Shown here: positions 16,468-25,100 of the stretch, one piece after another
Layout: each line of letters begins with the position of its first letter
Position numbering within the stretch: the stretch's first letter is position 1
NCBI GenBank assembly: GCA_028285545.1
Contig: JANQPA010000094.1
Coordinates: forward strand, 1 to 64,000
Reading direction: 5' to 3'
DNA: 64,000 nt
Origin: Saprospiraceae bacterium
GTDB taxonomy: Bacteria > Bacteroidota > Bacteroidia > Chitinophagales > Saprospiraceae
The notes under the pieces: model-generated
Database searches by the model: none
What the model saw: the letters and a program-made list of their open reading frames with translations, nothing else
What the model was told of the DNA's origin: nothing
Position numbers and translations under genes: made by a program

Positions 16468-16860
16468 TCAATTCACCTTATACATCCCCCTATCAAATTT
16501 ATCAATCAGGGTGCTCATCTTTTCCATAACCGGCTCAAAAGCACCCGTACCTTCTAGTTTGCGAAGATCTTCTTGACGAGCTTCTTCGCTATCATATTCA
16601 CATTCCCAAATGACATTGGGTAAATCTCCATCCGTATCCATCCGTTTGAAGACTCTTCCTACCGCCAGGCCTAGTTCTTTGCGTACTTGGCTAGCATAGA
16701 GCCTATGCTGATAGACTTCTTCAATCTTACCGTCTTTGGCCCAATAGTAGTTTTGAATGACAATTTTTTCTTTAGAAGCTTCAGTGGGGGGTACTTCTTT
16801 AGTTTCTGTTGGAGAGCAAGCGAAGAAGCAGAGGATGAGAGTTAGAAGTAAATATTTCAT
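16468..16860 (-). CDS. lipoprotein with dimeric alpha/beta-barrel (NIPSNAP-like) features
   Basis: A 130-aa protein with a lipobox (FFACS, Cys15). The rest (QNYYWAKDGKIEEVYQHRLYAS ... VIWECEYDSEEARQEDLRKL) looks like the small ferredoxin-like fold of NIPSNAP/ABM proteins, which bind or modify small molecules; there is no catalytic signature. It lies downstream of the kynurenine operon on the same strand, but a 140-bp repeat-rich gap with a cruciform separates it from ridA, so co-transcription is uncertain. Confidence 0.65.
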   Translation of the reverse strand: MKYLLLTLILCFFACSPTETKEVPPTEASKEKIVIQNYYWAKDGKIEEVYQHRLYASQVRKELGLAVGRVFKRMDTDGDLPNVIWECEYDSEEARQEDLRKLEGTGAFEPVMEKMSTLIDKFDRGMYKVN

Positions 16861-16872
16861 AATGGATTTTTT

Positions 16873-16899
16873 TGTAGTATACCCCTGACTGCCGTCAGG
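16873..16899 (+). repeat. 27-bp direct repeat, copy 1
   Basis: Twenty-seven bases identical to 17432-17458; they contain GTATACCCC and the hairpin CCTGAC-TGCC-GTCAGG. The two copies bracket the ridA-like gene. This copy is followed by CAGG and the cruciform at 16904-16987. Confidence 0.85.
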
Positions 16900-16903
16900 C
16901 AGG

Positions 16904-16987
16904 CTTTAGGGTGTCTGGATAAACTGCCTTTAGGTAGTTTATTACTAATAAGTTCAACATAAACGTTGAATTCCAGACATCCTAAAG
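16904..16987. repeat. three-way inverted repeat (cruciform-like)
   Basis: An outer stem CTTTAGGGTGTCTGGA (16904-16919) with TCCAGACATCCTAAAG (16972-16987), one mismatch, encloses two further hairpins: TAAACTGCC/GGTAGTTTA (16920-16941, one mismatch, loop TTTA) and TTCAAC/GTTGAA (16953-16970). The folded form is a compact three-way junction between the ridA-like gene and the downstream lipoprotein gene. Confidence 0.8.
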
Positions 16988-17000
16988 GATATAAACCAAA

Positions 17001-17414
17001 TTACAATGGCTTATACGCCACCGCCTTGATCTCAATCAACAAATTAGGATGCGGTAATTCACTAACCGCCACAGTAGTACGTGTTGGCCCTGTTTCATGA
17101 TTAAAAAATTGACCATAGATCTTATTATAGCCCTTAAAATCCTTCATGTCGACTAAAAAAGTAGTTATGTCAATCACATCAGATAATCCTGCACCAATAC
17201 TTTCCAGAATAGACTCAATATTTTTGATGACCGCTTCCGTTTGAAGTTCTATGTCCAAATGCCAGCTACCATCTTCTTTTTGCTCTGCGCCAATATGAGT
17301 ATTATCAGATCTACGACTACTGGTTCCGGAGATATAAATAAAGTCGCCTACCCTCTTCAAGTGGGGGTAATTACCTAGTGGTTGAGCGTTTTCTTTTAGT
17401 ATTTTATTGGTCAT
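17001..17414 (-). CDS. RidA-family protein, probable 2-aminomuconate deaminase
   Basis: A 137-aa YjgF/YER057c/UK114 protein with the family's GDFIYISGTSSRRSDNT, DVIDITTFLVDMKDFKGYN, and the arginine-containing GPTRTTVAVSELPHPNLLIEIKAVAY. In this cluster the natural reading is 2-aminomuconate deaminase, which releases ammonia from 2-aminomuconate to give 4-oxalocrotonate, the step after the aldehyde dehydrogenase encoded at the operon's start. A generic imine deaminase is the alternative. It is separated from kmo by a perfect 18-bp hairpin and bracketed by a 27-bp direct repeat. Confidence 0.8.
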   Translation of the reverse strand: MTNKILKENAQPLGNYPHLKRVGDFIYISGTSSRRSDNTHIGAEQKEDGSWHLDIELQTEAVIKNIESILESIGAGLSDVIDITTFLVDMKDFKGYNKIYGQFFNHETGPTRTTVAVSELPHPNLLIEIKAVAYKPL

Positions 17415-17430
17415 AGTATTATTTTATTGG

Positions 17431-17470
17431 CTGTAGTATACCCCTGACTGCCGTCAGGGGTATACTACAG
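17431..17470. repeat. 18-bp perfect inverted repeat overlapping the kmo stop codon
   Basis: The left arm 17431-17448 and right arm 17453-17470 are fully complementary with loop TGCC. The right arm contains the kmo stop codon (17465-17467). Read on the minus strand the hairpin sits between kmo and ridA, where it could attenuate transcription or protect the upstream mRNA. 17432-17458 is copy 2 of the 27-bp direct repeat. Confidence 0.9.
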
Positions 17471-18817
17471 CTTTTTTAGCTCCTTATAAACCTCCTCCAA
17501 ATTCAAGTCTTCAACACTCTCCACTTCCTCGCATTTTTCCAACAAAAAAGCATCCTGCATACGGCCCTTTTTCATAGCTTCTGCATACGGCAATTCTGGA
17601 CGAAAAGTCACTAAGGAATATTTGGAATAATAATCATTGTATTGATCCTCTAGTTGCATTTCCAGCATACGCTTTTTGATGAAAGGCGGATCATCGACTT
17701 TATCCTGCATTTCATAAAAATTGTCGATGGCCAGGTCCGCGATGGCATTGGTGTTTTGGTATCTCACTTCTTGAAAATCATAGAATATTTGATTCCAATT
17801 ACCCTCATTTTGATCCAAAATTTTGTCAAAAACACGTACATCTTCAAAGGAAGCGTTCATCCCTTGTCCATAAAATGGAACAATAGCATGTGAAGCATCC
17901 CCCATGATGAGGGTTTTACCATAAGCCTGCCAGGGATAACATTTGATAGTACCCAAACTTCCTACAGGATTGTCTTGATAATCTTCCCAGAGTTCTGGCA
18001 TATGTTCCAGACTGTCTGCATAATATTTATTAAAAAATGATAATAAGCCCTCCTTCGAATTTAGTGTGTTAAACCCTGCCTCTCCTTCATATGGATGAAA
18101 CAGAGTCACCGTAAAACTACCATCCAGATTGGGTAAAGCAATCATCATAAATTTACCCCTTGGCCAAATGTGCAGGGCATTTTTTTCAATACGATGGCTT
18201 CCATTTTCACCTGGAGGAATCGCCAATTCTTTATATCCGCTTCTGAGAAAATTTTGGGAATAATTAAATAGCAGTTGTGGTGTTTTTCTCATCAAGCTTC
18301 CACGAACAGCTGAGCCTGCACCATCGGTTCCAATAACTACCTCTCCTTTAGCTACTTTAGGTCCCTGGGGTGTCTCAAAATGAGCAGTTCCTTCTTTAAG
18401 GTCTACTTGTGTGCATTTAGCATCAAAATAAATATTGAGGTGATCAAATTCGTCTGCCTTATGCAAGAGCGCAATATTTAGGCCAGACCTAGAGACGGAA
18501 TTAATATAATCCTCCTCCCGACCACTATAAGGCGACAATCTCGTGCTCCCATCCATGTTGTGGATCATTCGACCATGCATTGGGATACATTCCTTTAAAA
18601 TCTCTTCTTTTATTCCGACTAAATCCAAAGCCATCAAGCCTCTCGCTGACAAGGCCAGGTTGATAGATCGCCCTCCATCAATCATTCCTTTCCTCATATC
18701 TGACCGACGCTCATATAGCTCTACACCATATCCTCTTTGTGCTAATCTAATGGCTAATAAAGTTCCGCATAAACCTGCTCCTACAATTATTACTGTATCT
18801 TTTTTTGTACTTGTCAT
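17465..18817 (-). CDS. kmo: kynurenine 3-monooxygenase
   Basis: A 450-aa FAD monooxygenase: GAGLCGTLLAIRLAQRGYGVELYERR at the N-terminus, MIDGGRSINLALSARGLMALD (the family's GRSINLALS), GTDGAGSAVR, and LIMGDASHAIVPFYGQGMNASFEDV (GD motif, ~305-328). It hydroxylates L-kynurenine to 3-hydroxykynurenine with NADPH and O2. Unlike the eukaryotic enzyme it shows no strong C-terminal membrane helix. It overlaps the kynU stop by four bases (ATGA), so translation is coupled within the operon. Confidence 0.95.
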   Translation of the reverse strand: MTSTKKDTVIIVGAGLCGTLLAIRLAQRGYGVELYERRSDMRKGMIDGGRSINLALSARGLMALDLVGIKEEILKECIPMHGRMIHNMDGSTRLSPYSGREEDYINSVSRSGLNIALLHKADEFDHLNIYFDAKCTQVDLKEGTAHFETPQGPKVAKGEVVIGTDGAGSAVRGSLMRKTPQLLFNYSQNFLRSGYKELAIPPGENGSHRIEKNALHIWPRGKFMMIALPNLDGSFTVTLFHPYEGEAGFNTLNSKEGLLSFFNKYYADSLEHMPELWEDYQDNPVGSLGTIKCYPWQAYGKTLIMGDASHAIVPFYGQGMNASFEDVRVFDKILDQNEGNWNQIFYDFQEVRYQNTNAIADLAIDNFYEMQDKVDDPPFIKKRMLEMQLEDQYNDYYSKYSLVTFRPELPYAEAMKKGRMQDAFLLEKCEEVESVEDLNLEEVYKELKKL

Positions 18818-20094
18818 TTAGATTCCAATTCTGTTTTTAAAATATGAGCAAAATGAAAAACATCAGAAAACGAATTGTATAAAGGCACTGGTGCCACCCG
18901 AATAACATCTGGTTCTCGCCAATCAGCAATAACGCCTTTTGCAGAGATGGCATTAAATAAGGTTTTATCTGCATTTTTAACCTGTATAGACAATTGGCAA
19001 CCTCTTTCTTCTGGATTAGAAGGAGTGATGATCTTAATATTGGGATCTTCAATTTCGTGGAGCAAATCCTCTAAATATCCCGTTAGTTTTTTGGATTTAG
19101 TAGTCAAAGCCTTCATTCCAACTTCATCAAAGATATCCAGTGAGGCTAAAATTGCTGCCAAAGAGAGAATAGGAGGGTTACTCAACTGCCATCCTTCCGC
19201 TCCAGGAATAGGATCAAAATCATGACGCATATTAAAGCGCGTTTCCTTATTATGCCCCCACCATCCGGCAAAACGAGGCAATTCGATGTTATTGGCATGA
19301 CGCTCATGAACAAAGCATCCTCCTACACTACCAGGGCCACTATTGAGGTATTTGTAGGTACACCAGGTAGCAAAATCGACACCTGAATCATGTAAAGATA
19401 AATCCAAATTACCAGCACCATGAGCCAGATCAAAACCTACCATACATCCTTTTGAATGACCTAGAGCTGCAATATGTTTCATGTCAAATACCTGTCCAGT
19501 ATAATAGTTGGGGCAGCCAATTAAAATAAGAGCTATTTTTTCTCCTTCCTCTTCAATCATCTGATCAATATCCTCCTGTCTAATCAATTCCTCTCCTTGT
19601 TTTGGCCTTAACTCCAATAATCCATCTTCTTCATATCCATGAAACCTCAGCTGTGATTGTACGGCATATTTATCAGATGGAAAAGCATCCGATTCGATCA
19701 GGATTTTATATCTATCAGGGCTTGGCCGATAAAAGCTTGCCATCATGAGGTGGAGGTTTACACTTAGGGTATTCATAACTACCACTTCTATTGGTTTGGC
19801 CCCCACTACTCTCGCCATCTTTTCGGTTAAAAATTCATGATAAGGCATCCAGGGATTTTTAGCATGAAAATGCCCTTCCACTCCCAAATCTTTCCAGTCG
19901 TTTAACTCTTGCCGTATATAAGTCTCGGTTGATTTAGGTTGCAATCCGAGAGAATTTCCGGTAAAATAAAAATAAGGGTTTCCATTTTTTTGAATGGGAA
20001 GGTGAAATTGCTCTCGATAATGACGAAGTGGGTCAGCCTGATCGAGTTCCTGTGCATGTTCTAAAGAAAACTTTGAACTATGTTCTACTGTCAT
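18814..20094 (-). CDS. kynU: kynureninase
   Basis: A 426-aa PLP enzyme of the aminotransferase class V fold. It carries FYFTGNSLGLQPK, NTLSVNLHLMMASFYRP, FDLAHGAGNLDL and CTYKYLNSGPGSVGGCFVHER, whose lysine binds PLP. It cleaves 3-hydroxykynurenine (and kynurenine) to 3-hydroxyanthranilate (or anthranilate) and alanine. It sits between the decarboxylase gene (two bases upstream) and kmo (four-base overlap), the tightest part of the operon. Confidence 0.97.
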   Translation of the reverse strand: MTVEHSSKFSLEHAQELDQADPLRHYREQFHLPIQKNGNPYFYFTGNSLGLQPKSTETYIRQELNDWKDLGVEGHFHAKNPWMPYHEFLTEKMARVVGAKPIEVVVMNTLSVNLHLMMASFYRPSPDRYKILIESDAFPSDKYAVQSQLRFHGYEEDGLLELRPKQGEELIRQEDIDQMIEEEGEKIALILIGCPNYYTGQVFDMKHIAALGHSKGCMVGFDLAHGAGNLDLSLHDSGVDFATWCTYKYLNSGPGSVGGCFVHERHANNIELPRFAGWWGHNKETRFNMRHDFDPIPGAEGWQLSNPPILSLAAILASLDIFDEVGMKALTTKSKKLTGYLEDLLHEIEDPNIKIITPSNPEERGCQLSIQVKNADKTLFNAISAKGVIADWREPDVIRVAPVPLYNSFSDVFHFAHILKTELESK

Positions 20095-20096
20095 TA

Positions 20097-21170
20097 TTAT
20101 CCAATTCTGTTTTTAAATTTTTGTCGGTCTTCTTCCGTGCAGCAAAGCCAGGAGATAACATTATTAAACCACATTTCTTCTCTTTGTTCAGGAGAAATGA
20201 CCTTTGCATCCACTGCAAGATCTAATAATTTTCCTGGGTAGGAAGATTGAGCCTCCGAATCCATTTCTCCTAAAGGATAGGGGTCATCTAAACCAATAAT
20301 CACCTGATTGGTATTCCCTTGGCGGCGGATAATCATTTCCAGAGAATGTACATCATGGACCAATGTATCGAAGAAAATATTGGGATGTCCCAAGGCACTC
20401 TTAGGTCTTTCCTTACCTACAAATAAATCGGGGCGGCCATCAAAAGCTTGTATTCTCCTACCATAATTGACCTGGTTTAACTGGCCTCCATGTGCAAAAC
20501 AAACCCTTGTATTATCGTATTTTTGAAAATAACCATTTAGTGTGTAAAAATGGTAGGCATCTGCACATTGGGCAAGCATCCATATTAGATGAAAGCGCCA
20601 AGCTCTATTTTCCAATAAAATAAATTTTTCACCATCATAAGGATGAACCTCAACTGCCAGTCCGTAATGATCGGCCAAGTCTAAAATAGGTTCTATTTCT
20701 TTATCAAAAATTCCCTTCCATTGGCCTTTTCGATTAAGATAATGAGTAGGAAGGCATAATACCTGCAGGCCTAACTTTTCTACACATCGTTCAATCTCTT
20801 TTAAGGCCCAGTCTGTATATCCGGCATGCACCACAAAGCCACAGGTGAATTTTTGAGGATAATCGTGTTGAATCCTGGCATTATAATCATTTTGAAATCT
20901 CAATACATCCCTGACCACATCCTCCGCTAATCCGTTGCCATATAATTGTGATAAATTAAGCACCACCGCATGACTGATCTGGCTTTCTTCCATCCAGGCC
21001 AATTTCTCCTTAAGGAAAAAACTTTCCGCTGTAATGGGACGGCTCCATCCTTTTTGCCTCATAAATTTCCGGTCCGCATCAATCCAAAAAATTTCCTTTT
21101 CTTTCATGAATGCCGGAATCTCTTCCGGATAAGGAAGAAGATGTGCATGACCATTAATTCTTTTATGCAT
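20097..21170 (-). CDS. 2-amino-3-carboxymuconate-6-semialdehyde decarboxylase (ACMSD)-type amidohydrolase
   Basis: A 357-aa amidohydrolase-2 family protein. Zinc ligands expected for ACMSD are visible: HAH (His8, His10), VEVHPY, CFAHGG, and the aspartate in GLDDPYPLGE (ACMSD usually has G-[ST]-D-Y-P-F-P-L-G-E). It would decarboxylate the HaaO product to 2-aminomuconate-6-semialdehyde, diverting flux away from quinolinate and NAD synthesis. It lies seven bases after haaO and two before kynU in the operon. Confidence 0.92.
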   Translation of the reverse strand: MHKRINGHAHLLPYPEEIPAFMKEKEIFWIDADRKFMRQKGWSRPITAESFFLKEKLAWMEESQISHAVVLNLSQLYGNGLAEDVVRDVLRFQNDYNARIQHDYPQKFTCGFVVHAGYTDWALKEIERCVEKLGLQVLCLPTHYLNRKGQWKGIFDKEIEPILDLADHYGLAVEVHPYDGEKFILLENRAWRFHLIWMLAQCADAYHFYTLNGYFQKYDNTRVCFAHGGQLNQVNYGRRIQAFDGRPDLFVGKERPKSALGHPNIFFDTLVHDVHSLEMIIRRQGNTNQVIIGLDDPYPLGEMDSEAQSSYPGKLLDLAVDAKVISPEQREEMWFNNVISWLCCTEEDRQKFKNRIG

Positions 21171-21177
21171 AGGCTTT

Positions 21178-21699
21178 TTATACTTTTGCCGGAGGCATCA
21201 TAACCGTTCCACATTTAGCACAGGTACGCTTTTCCTCATCCGAGTAATAGCGATCAAAAATCACAGGCATATCTGTTTCGATATTCTGAAGGGCAAAAGG
21301 CTCGCGATATAATTCATTATGGCAGTTTTCACAAAACCAGGCCAGACCATCATCCATCCCTTCCTCACGTTTTTGCTCTATAACTAAACCTATTGTATTA
21401 GGTCCACGCTGAGGAGAATGAGGTATATTAGGAGGCAGATAATAGATCTCTCCTTCTCGGATATGAATATCTTTGGGCTCTCCGTCGTGAATTATTTTCA
21501 AAACAATATCTCCCTCTACCTGATAGAAAAATTCAGGGGTCTGGTTTAGGTGATAATCTTTTCGAGAGTTGGGTCCTCCTACCACCATCACAATGTAATC
21601 TTCATTATAGATGGCTTTGTTACCTACTGGAGGTTTTAACAACTCCCTATTTTCGTCAATCCACTCTTTGAAATTAATAGTTGGGAATAATTTGGTCAT
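21178..21699 (-). CDS. 3-hydroxyanthranilate 3,4-dioxygenase
   Basis: A 173-aa cupin dioxygenase. Iron ligands are seen in DYHLNQTPEFFYQ (His and Glu) and NIPHSPQR (His), with the substrate-binding arginine RGPNT nearby. The C-terminus has two CxxC pairs (CENCHNE, CAKCGT) forming the rubredoxin-like zinc site of bacterial homodimeric enzymes. It opens the ring of 3-hydroxyanthranilate with O2. The family is named HaaO or NbaC. It is the second gene of the operon, 49 bp after the dehydrogenase. Confidence 0.96.
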   Translation of the reverse strand: MTKLFPTINFKEWIDENRELLKPPVGNKAIYNEDYIVMVVGGPNSRKDYHLNQTPEFFYQVEGDIVLKIIHDGEPKDIHIREGEIYYLPPNIPHSPQRGPNTIGLVIEQKREEGMDDGLAWFCENCHNELYREPFALQNIETDMPVIFDRYYSDEEKRTCAKCGTVMMPPAKV

Positions 21700-21748
21700 G
21701 GTAAAATATTTTATTGGATAATTTTAAGGTGGCAGGGCCGCCATAAAA

Positions 21749-23197
21749 TTATCCATGAGTAAAATCAATACAAACATTCTTAGGCTCTGTAAAAAAACGC
21801 ATTGCTTCCCAGCCTCCTTCTCTTCCTACTCCTGAATCTTTCACTCCTCCAAAAGGAGTTCTTAAGTCTCTCAACAACCAGGTGTTGATCCACACAATGC
21901 CAGCTTCAATTTGCTCGGCTATTTGATGGGCCCGACTGAGGTTCTCTGTCCAAATAGTGGCCGACAAACCATATTTGCTGTTATTGGCTAGTTGCAAGGC
22001 CTCTTCATCTGAATCAAAAGGCATAATGCTAACAACTGGGCCAAAAATCTCTTCTTGGTTGGTTCTGCAATCAGGAGCTAATCCCTCAATTACAGTTGGC
22101 TCAACATACCAGCCATTTTCAAGCCCAGGTGGCTTAACAGCATGGCCACCACATAATATAGTACCCCCCTCTTCTTTTGCCAATTCAATATAGGATAAGA
22201 TCTTTTCAAAATGGACTTTAGAAACAACAGCCCCTACTTTTGTATCTGACTTCAGAGGGTCTCCAACCTTCATCTGCTTCGCCTTTTCTACAAAATCTTT
22301 TTTGAATTGATCATAGATTGGTCTTTCTACATAAATTCTGGAACCACATAGGCATATCTGCCCCTGATTAGCAAAGGAAGAACGCAAAGTTGTCTTCAAC
22401 ATCTTATCATAATTGCAGTCTGCAAAAATGACATTGGGGTTTTTCCCTCCCATCTCCAGAGACAGTTTTTTAAATAAAGGGGCCGCCACTTTGGCGATTT
22501 CTTTACCGACTCTAGTGCTTCCCGTAAATGAGACAGCTTTGATATCCGGATGTTCACTCATGATCGCACCGGTTTTATGGCCCAATCCATGTACAATATT
22601 CAAAACTCCAGGGGGTAGGCCTGCTTCGATACAAATTTCGGCCAACAAGAAGGCAGTCATCGGAGTAACTTCTGAGGGTTTCGCTACTACCGTATTTCCA
22701 CAAGCCAATGCTGGAGCTATTTTCCAGGTAAATAAATACAAAGGCAGATTCCAGGGAGAAATACATCCCACCACCCCCAATGGCTTCCTAAGAGTGTAGT
22801 TAATAGCTTTCCCATTCATCGAGTGGGATTCACTGGCAAACTGCATGGCAGCTGTTGCAAAAAATCTAAAATTGGAGGCCGCTCTTGGAATATCAACCCT
22901 CTTGGCCAGCCATAAGGGCTTACCATTATCAATAGATTCTGCCAAGGCCAGGCGGTCGTGATTTTTTTCTATCAAATCAGAAATTTTCATCAAGACATCA
23001 TGCCTCTCCTCATTACTTTTTGTTGACCATTCTTTGAAAGCTGATTTAGCAGCCTGGATAGCTGAGTGCATATCAGTGACCTCTGAATCAGGAACCTTAC
23101 TATAAATTTCTCCATTGGAAGGATTATAGCCATCTAAGAAATTACCGGAGGAAGGCTCCACTAAATTCCCGTTGATATAATTGAGTATTTTTTTCAT
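21749..23197 (-). CDS. 2-aminomuconate-6-semialdehyde dehydrogenase (ALDH family)
   Basis: A 482-aa aldehyde dehydrogenase with NPSNGEIYSKVP, the NAD-binding VAKPSEVTP and FTGSTRVGKEIA, general base Glu in LEMGGKNPN and nucleophile Cys in NQGQICLCGSRI. Its arginine- and asparagine-rich pocket and context point to AMSDH / 2-hydroxymuconate-semialdehyde dehydrogenase, making 2-aminomuconate for the RidA-type deaminase. It is the first gene of the kynurenine operon, preceded by a candidate promoter and a small palindrome. Confidence 0.92.
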   Translation of the reverse strand: MKKILNYINGNLVEPSSGNFLDGYNPSNGEIYSKVPDSEVTDMHSAIQAAKSAFKEWSTKSNEERHDVLMKISDLIEKNHDRLALAESIDNGKPLWLAKRVDIPRAASNFRFFATAAMQFASESHSMNGKAINYTLRKPLGVVGCISPWNLPLYLFTWKIAPALACGNTVVAKPSEVTPMTAFLLAEICIEAGLPPGVLNIVHGLGHKTGAIMSEHPDIKAVSFTGSTRVGKEIAKVAAPLFKKLSLEMGGKNPNVIFADCNYDKMLKTTLRSSFANQGQICLCGSRIYVERPIYDQFKKDFVEKAKQMKVGDPLKSDTKVGAVVSKVHFEKILSYIELAKEEGGTILCGGHAVKPPGLENGWYVEPTVIEGLAPDCRTNQEEIFGPVVSIMPFDSDEEALQLANNSKYGLSATIWTENLSRAHQIAEQIEAGIVWINTWLLRDLRTPFGGVKDSGVGREGGWEAMRFFTEPKNVCIDFTHG

Positions 23198-23212
23198 TAT
23201 CCTGTAAAGTAG

Positions 23213-23228
23213 AAGTTCAAATGAACTT
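23213..23228. promoter_or_regulatory. candidate operator palindrome for the kynurenine operon
   Basis: AAGTTC-AAAT-GAACTT is a perfect 6+6 palindrome lying 16 bases upstream of the first operon gene, just downstream of the candidate -7 box, where a repressor would block initiation. Its regulator is not in the window. Confidence 0.4.
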
Positions 23229-23231
23229 AAT

Positions 23232-23239
23232 CAAATATA
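23232..23239 (-). promoter_or_regulatory. candidate -7 promoter box of the kynurenine operon
   Basis: On the minus strand the bases read TATATTTG, matching TAnnTTTG, about 35 bases before the ALDH start. No clear -33 TTTG was seen. Confidence 0.45.
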
Positions 23240-23374
23240 TGCAGCGATTAATTAGAGTTCTTAAAGAGGAAAATTGTTCCACTAATAATTCACACCCTAA
23301 ATATAACCTTCTAAACTCATAGCATAGGTGATCTGAGGTTTAAAATATCTTAGAATTCTGTAAATTGTGTATAC

Positions 23375-24130
23375 GTGAAACAGAACAAAACTTGCATAAA
23401 TTGTAGTACTCCTCTTAAAGGACCAGTATGTCATGAGTGTGGACAAAAATATCATGAGAATCCCTGGACTACCCAAATCCTTATAGAGCAGTTGATTAGT
23501 CAACTCACGGATATCGAAAAAGGTTTTTTGTACACTATCAAAATGATGTTTGTGGCACCAGGCATCCTAGTACAAGATTATTGGAGGGGCAAAACAAAGG
23601 TTTATTATAATCCCTTTCGATATGTTTTGATTTGGACGGCTGTTAACTTAGCTTTTAGTTTTTGGTTTGGCATTGATGATTTGCTTCAGGAAAGCTTACA
23701 GCCTGCACAAATTGAAAGAAATCTTTCCACAGATGAAATTAAACAAGCGGATCAGCGCTTTGATACCTGGTTAAATGCCCTTGTTTTATTATTGCTTCCC
23801 GTTTTTAGTTTTTTCACCATGATTTTATTTTCAAAAAAGAAAAATAATTATGCCGAAAATTTGATCATGAATGCCTTTATGATGGGCCAGCAATCTTTGA
23901 TAAGCGCCTTTGTTCAAGTGATTTTCTATCTTATTCCCTCTCTGTTTTTCATTTATATTCCTTTCAATTTTATCTTAGGCTTAACTTACAACACCTATTC
24001 ATTTAGACATATTTTTGGAGAAAATATATGGCTTACTTTACTCAAGGCTTTACTCTTAGGTCTAATTGGCCTGGTCACTTTTGGTGCCTTTATTGCACTG
24101 GCTAGTATGATAGCCATAAACAGCACTTAA
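23375..24130 (+). CDS. DUF3667 membrane protein
   Basis: A 251-aa protein from a GTG start. The N-terminus is a small zinc-ribbon-like module (CINCSTPLKGPVCHECGQK, two CxxC pairs) followed by the DUF3667 core (PGILVQDYWRGKTKVYYNPFRYVLIW) and about four membrane helices. It is common in Bacteroidota with no known function; the zinc ribbon faces the cytoplasm. The divergent kynurenine operon lies upstream. Confidence 0.9.
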   Translation: MKQNKTCINCSTPLKGPVCHECGQKYHENPWTTQILIEQLISQLTDIEKGFLYTIKMMFVAPGILVQDYWRGKTKVYYNPFRYVLIWTAVNLAFSFWFGIDDLLQESLQPAQIERNLSTDEIKQADQRFDTWLNALVLLLLPVFSFFTMILFSKKKNNYAENLIMNAFMMGQQSLISAFVQVIFYLIPSLFFIYIPFNFILGLTYNTYSFRHIFGENIWLTLLKALLLGLIGLVTFGAFIALASMIAINST

Positions 24131-24186
24131 CAAAACCACATTCTTTGATAAGCTCAGAAATCCCTTAATCTTAAAAACCGAAAAAA

Positions 24187-24990
24187 TTGAAGCATACAAT
24201 CTTTTTTTACCTCTTAATCACCTTCATTTGCCTGCAATCATGTATTAACCCTACTTCTGGAATAAAAATCAAAAATTATCAAAAACTCTATGATGAGTTC
24301 CAAGTCGAAGGTTCTTTTTTCCTTTACGACGTAAATAAAGACCGGACTGTTATACATAATGAGCCACAAGTAGATCACGCATTTATCCCTGCCTCTACTT
24401 TTAAGATATGTAACTCCTTGATTGGACTCGAAACGGGCGTAATACCCGATATGGATTTCACACTTCCTTGGGATAGTATTCAAAGATCTGTACCCAGCTG
24501 GAACAAAGACACCAATTTTAAGGAAGCCTTCAAAAATTCTGCCGTCTGGTATTATCAAGAGTTAGCTACCCGCGTAGGTCAAGATCGAATGGATGAGTGG
24601 ATAAATAAGTTATCCTATGGGAATAAAGATGCTTCAGGAGGTATTACTACATTTTGGCTGACAGGAGATTTGAGGATTACCCCTCGTCAGCAACTTAATT
24701 TCATTTACCATCTTATTCACAATGAACTGCCAGTAAGCCAACGATCCGCAGACATGGTCAAAGAGATGATGATTCTGGAAGAAGCTGATGATTTTATTTT
24801 AAGAGGAAAAACAGGTTGGGGTATCCAGGAAGATACCAATATTGGCTGGCTGGTAGGTTATCTTGAAAAAAATGACAACAATTATATTTTTGTCAATTGC
24901 ATTCAATCAAAAGGGGAGAACCCTAATTTTGGGGAGGCGCGAATCGCTATTGCTAAAAAAGCTTTAAAAGATTTGGGCCTTCTTAAATGA
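24187..24990 (+). CDS. OXA-like class D beta-lactamase lipoprotein
   Basis: A 267-aa protein from a TTG start chosen because it gives a complete lipoprotein signal (FICLQSC, Cys19). Class D motifs are all present: STFK (Ser70, Lys73), SAV (Ser118-Val120), YGN (Tyr144-Asn146) and KTG (Lys208-Gly210), with FWLTGDLRITPRQQ between. The lysine of STFK is normally carboxylated. It should be a periplasmic, membrane-tethered serine beta-lactamase; which drugs it hydrolyses cannot be told. No mobile element or resistance neighbour is adjacent, so it is probably an intrinsic chromosomal gene. Confidence 0.93.
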   Translation: MKHTIFFYLLITFICLQSCINPTSGIKIKNYQKLYDEFQVEGSFFLYDVNKDRTVIHNEPQVDHAFIPASTFKICNSLIGLETGVIPDMDFTLPWDSIQRSVPSWNKDTNFKEAFKNSAVWYYQELATRVGQDRMDEWINKLSYGNKDASGGITTFWLTGDLRITPRQQLNFIYHLIHNELPVSQRSADMVKEMMILEEADDFILRGKTGWGIQEDTNIGWLVGYLEKNDNNYIFVNCIQSKGENPNFGEARIAIAKKALKDLGLLK

Positions 24991-25100
24991 TTGGGAAAAG
25001 AGTTCTGGAATATTTTTATCAAAAACTTTTATATGATTAAGAAACTGGAACTTAAAAAAATTAAGTTGTGGGTTTAACCGTATTTCATCCTTACTAATAG

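Noticed and set aside
16873..17458. Possible CRISPR from the 27-bp repeat
   Set aside because: Only two copies 533 bp apart with a gene between them; no spacers and no cas genes.
22413..22799. 128-aa plus-strand open frame
   Set aside because: It lies entirely antisense to the aldehyde dehydrogenase with its conserved motifs; a shadow frame.
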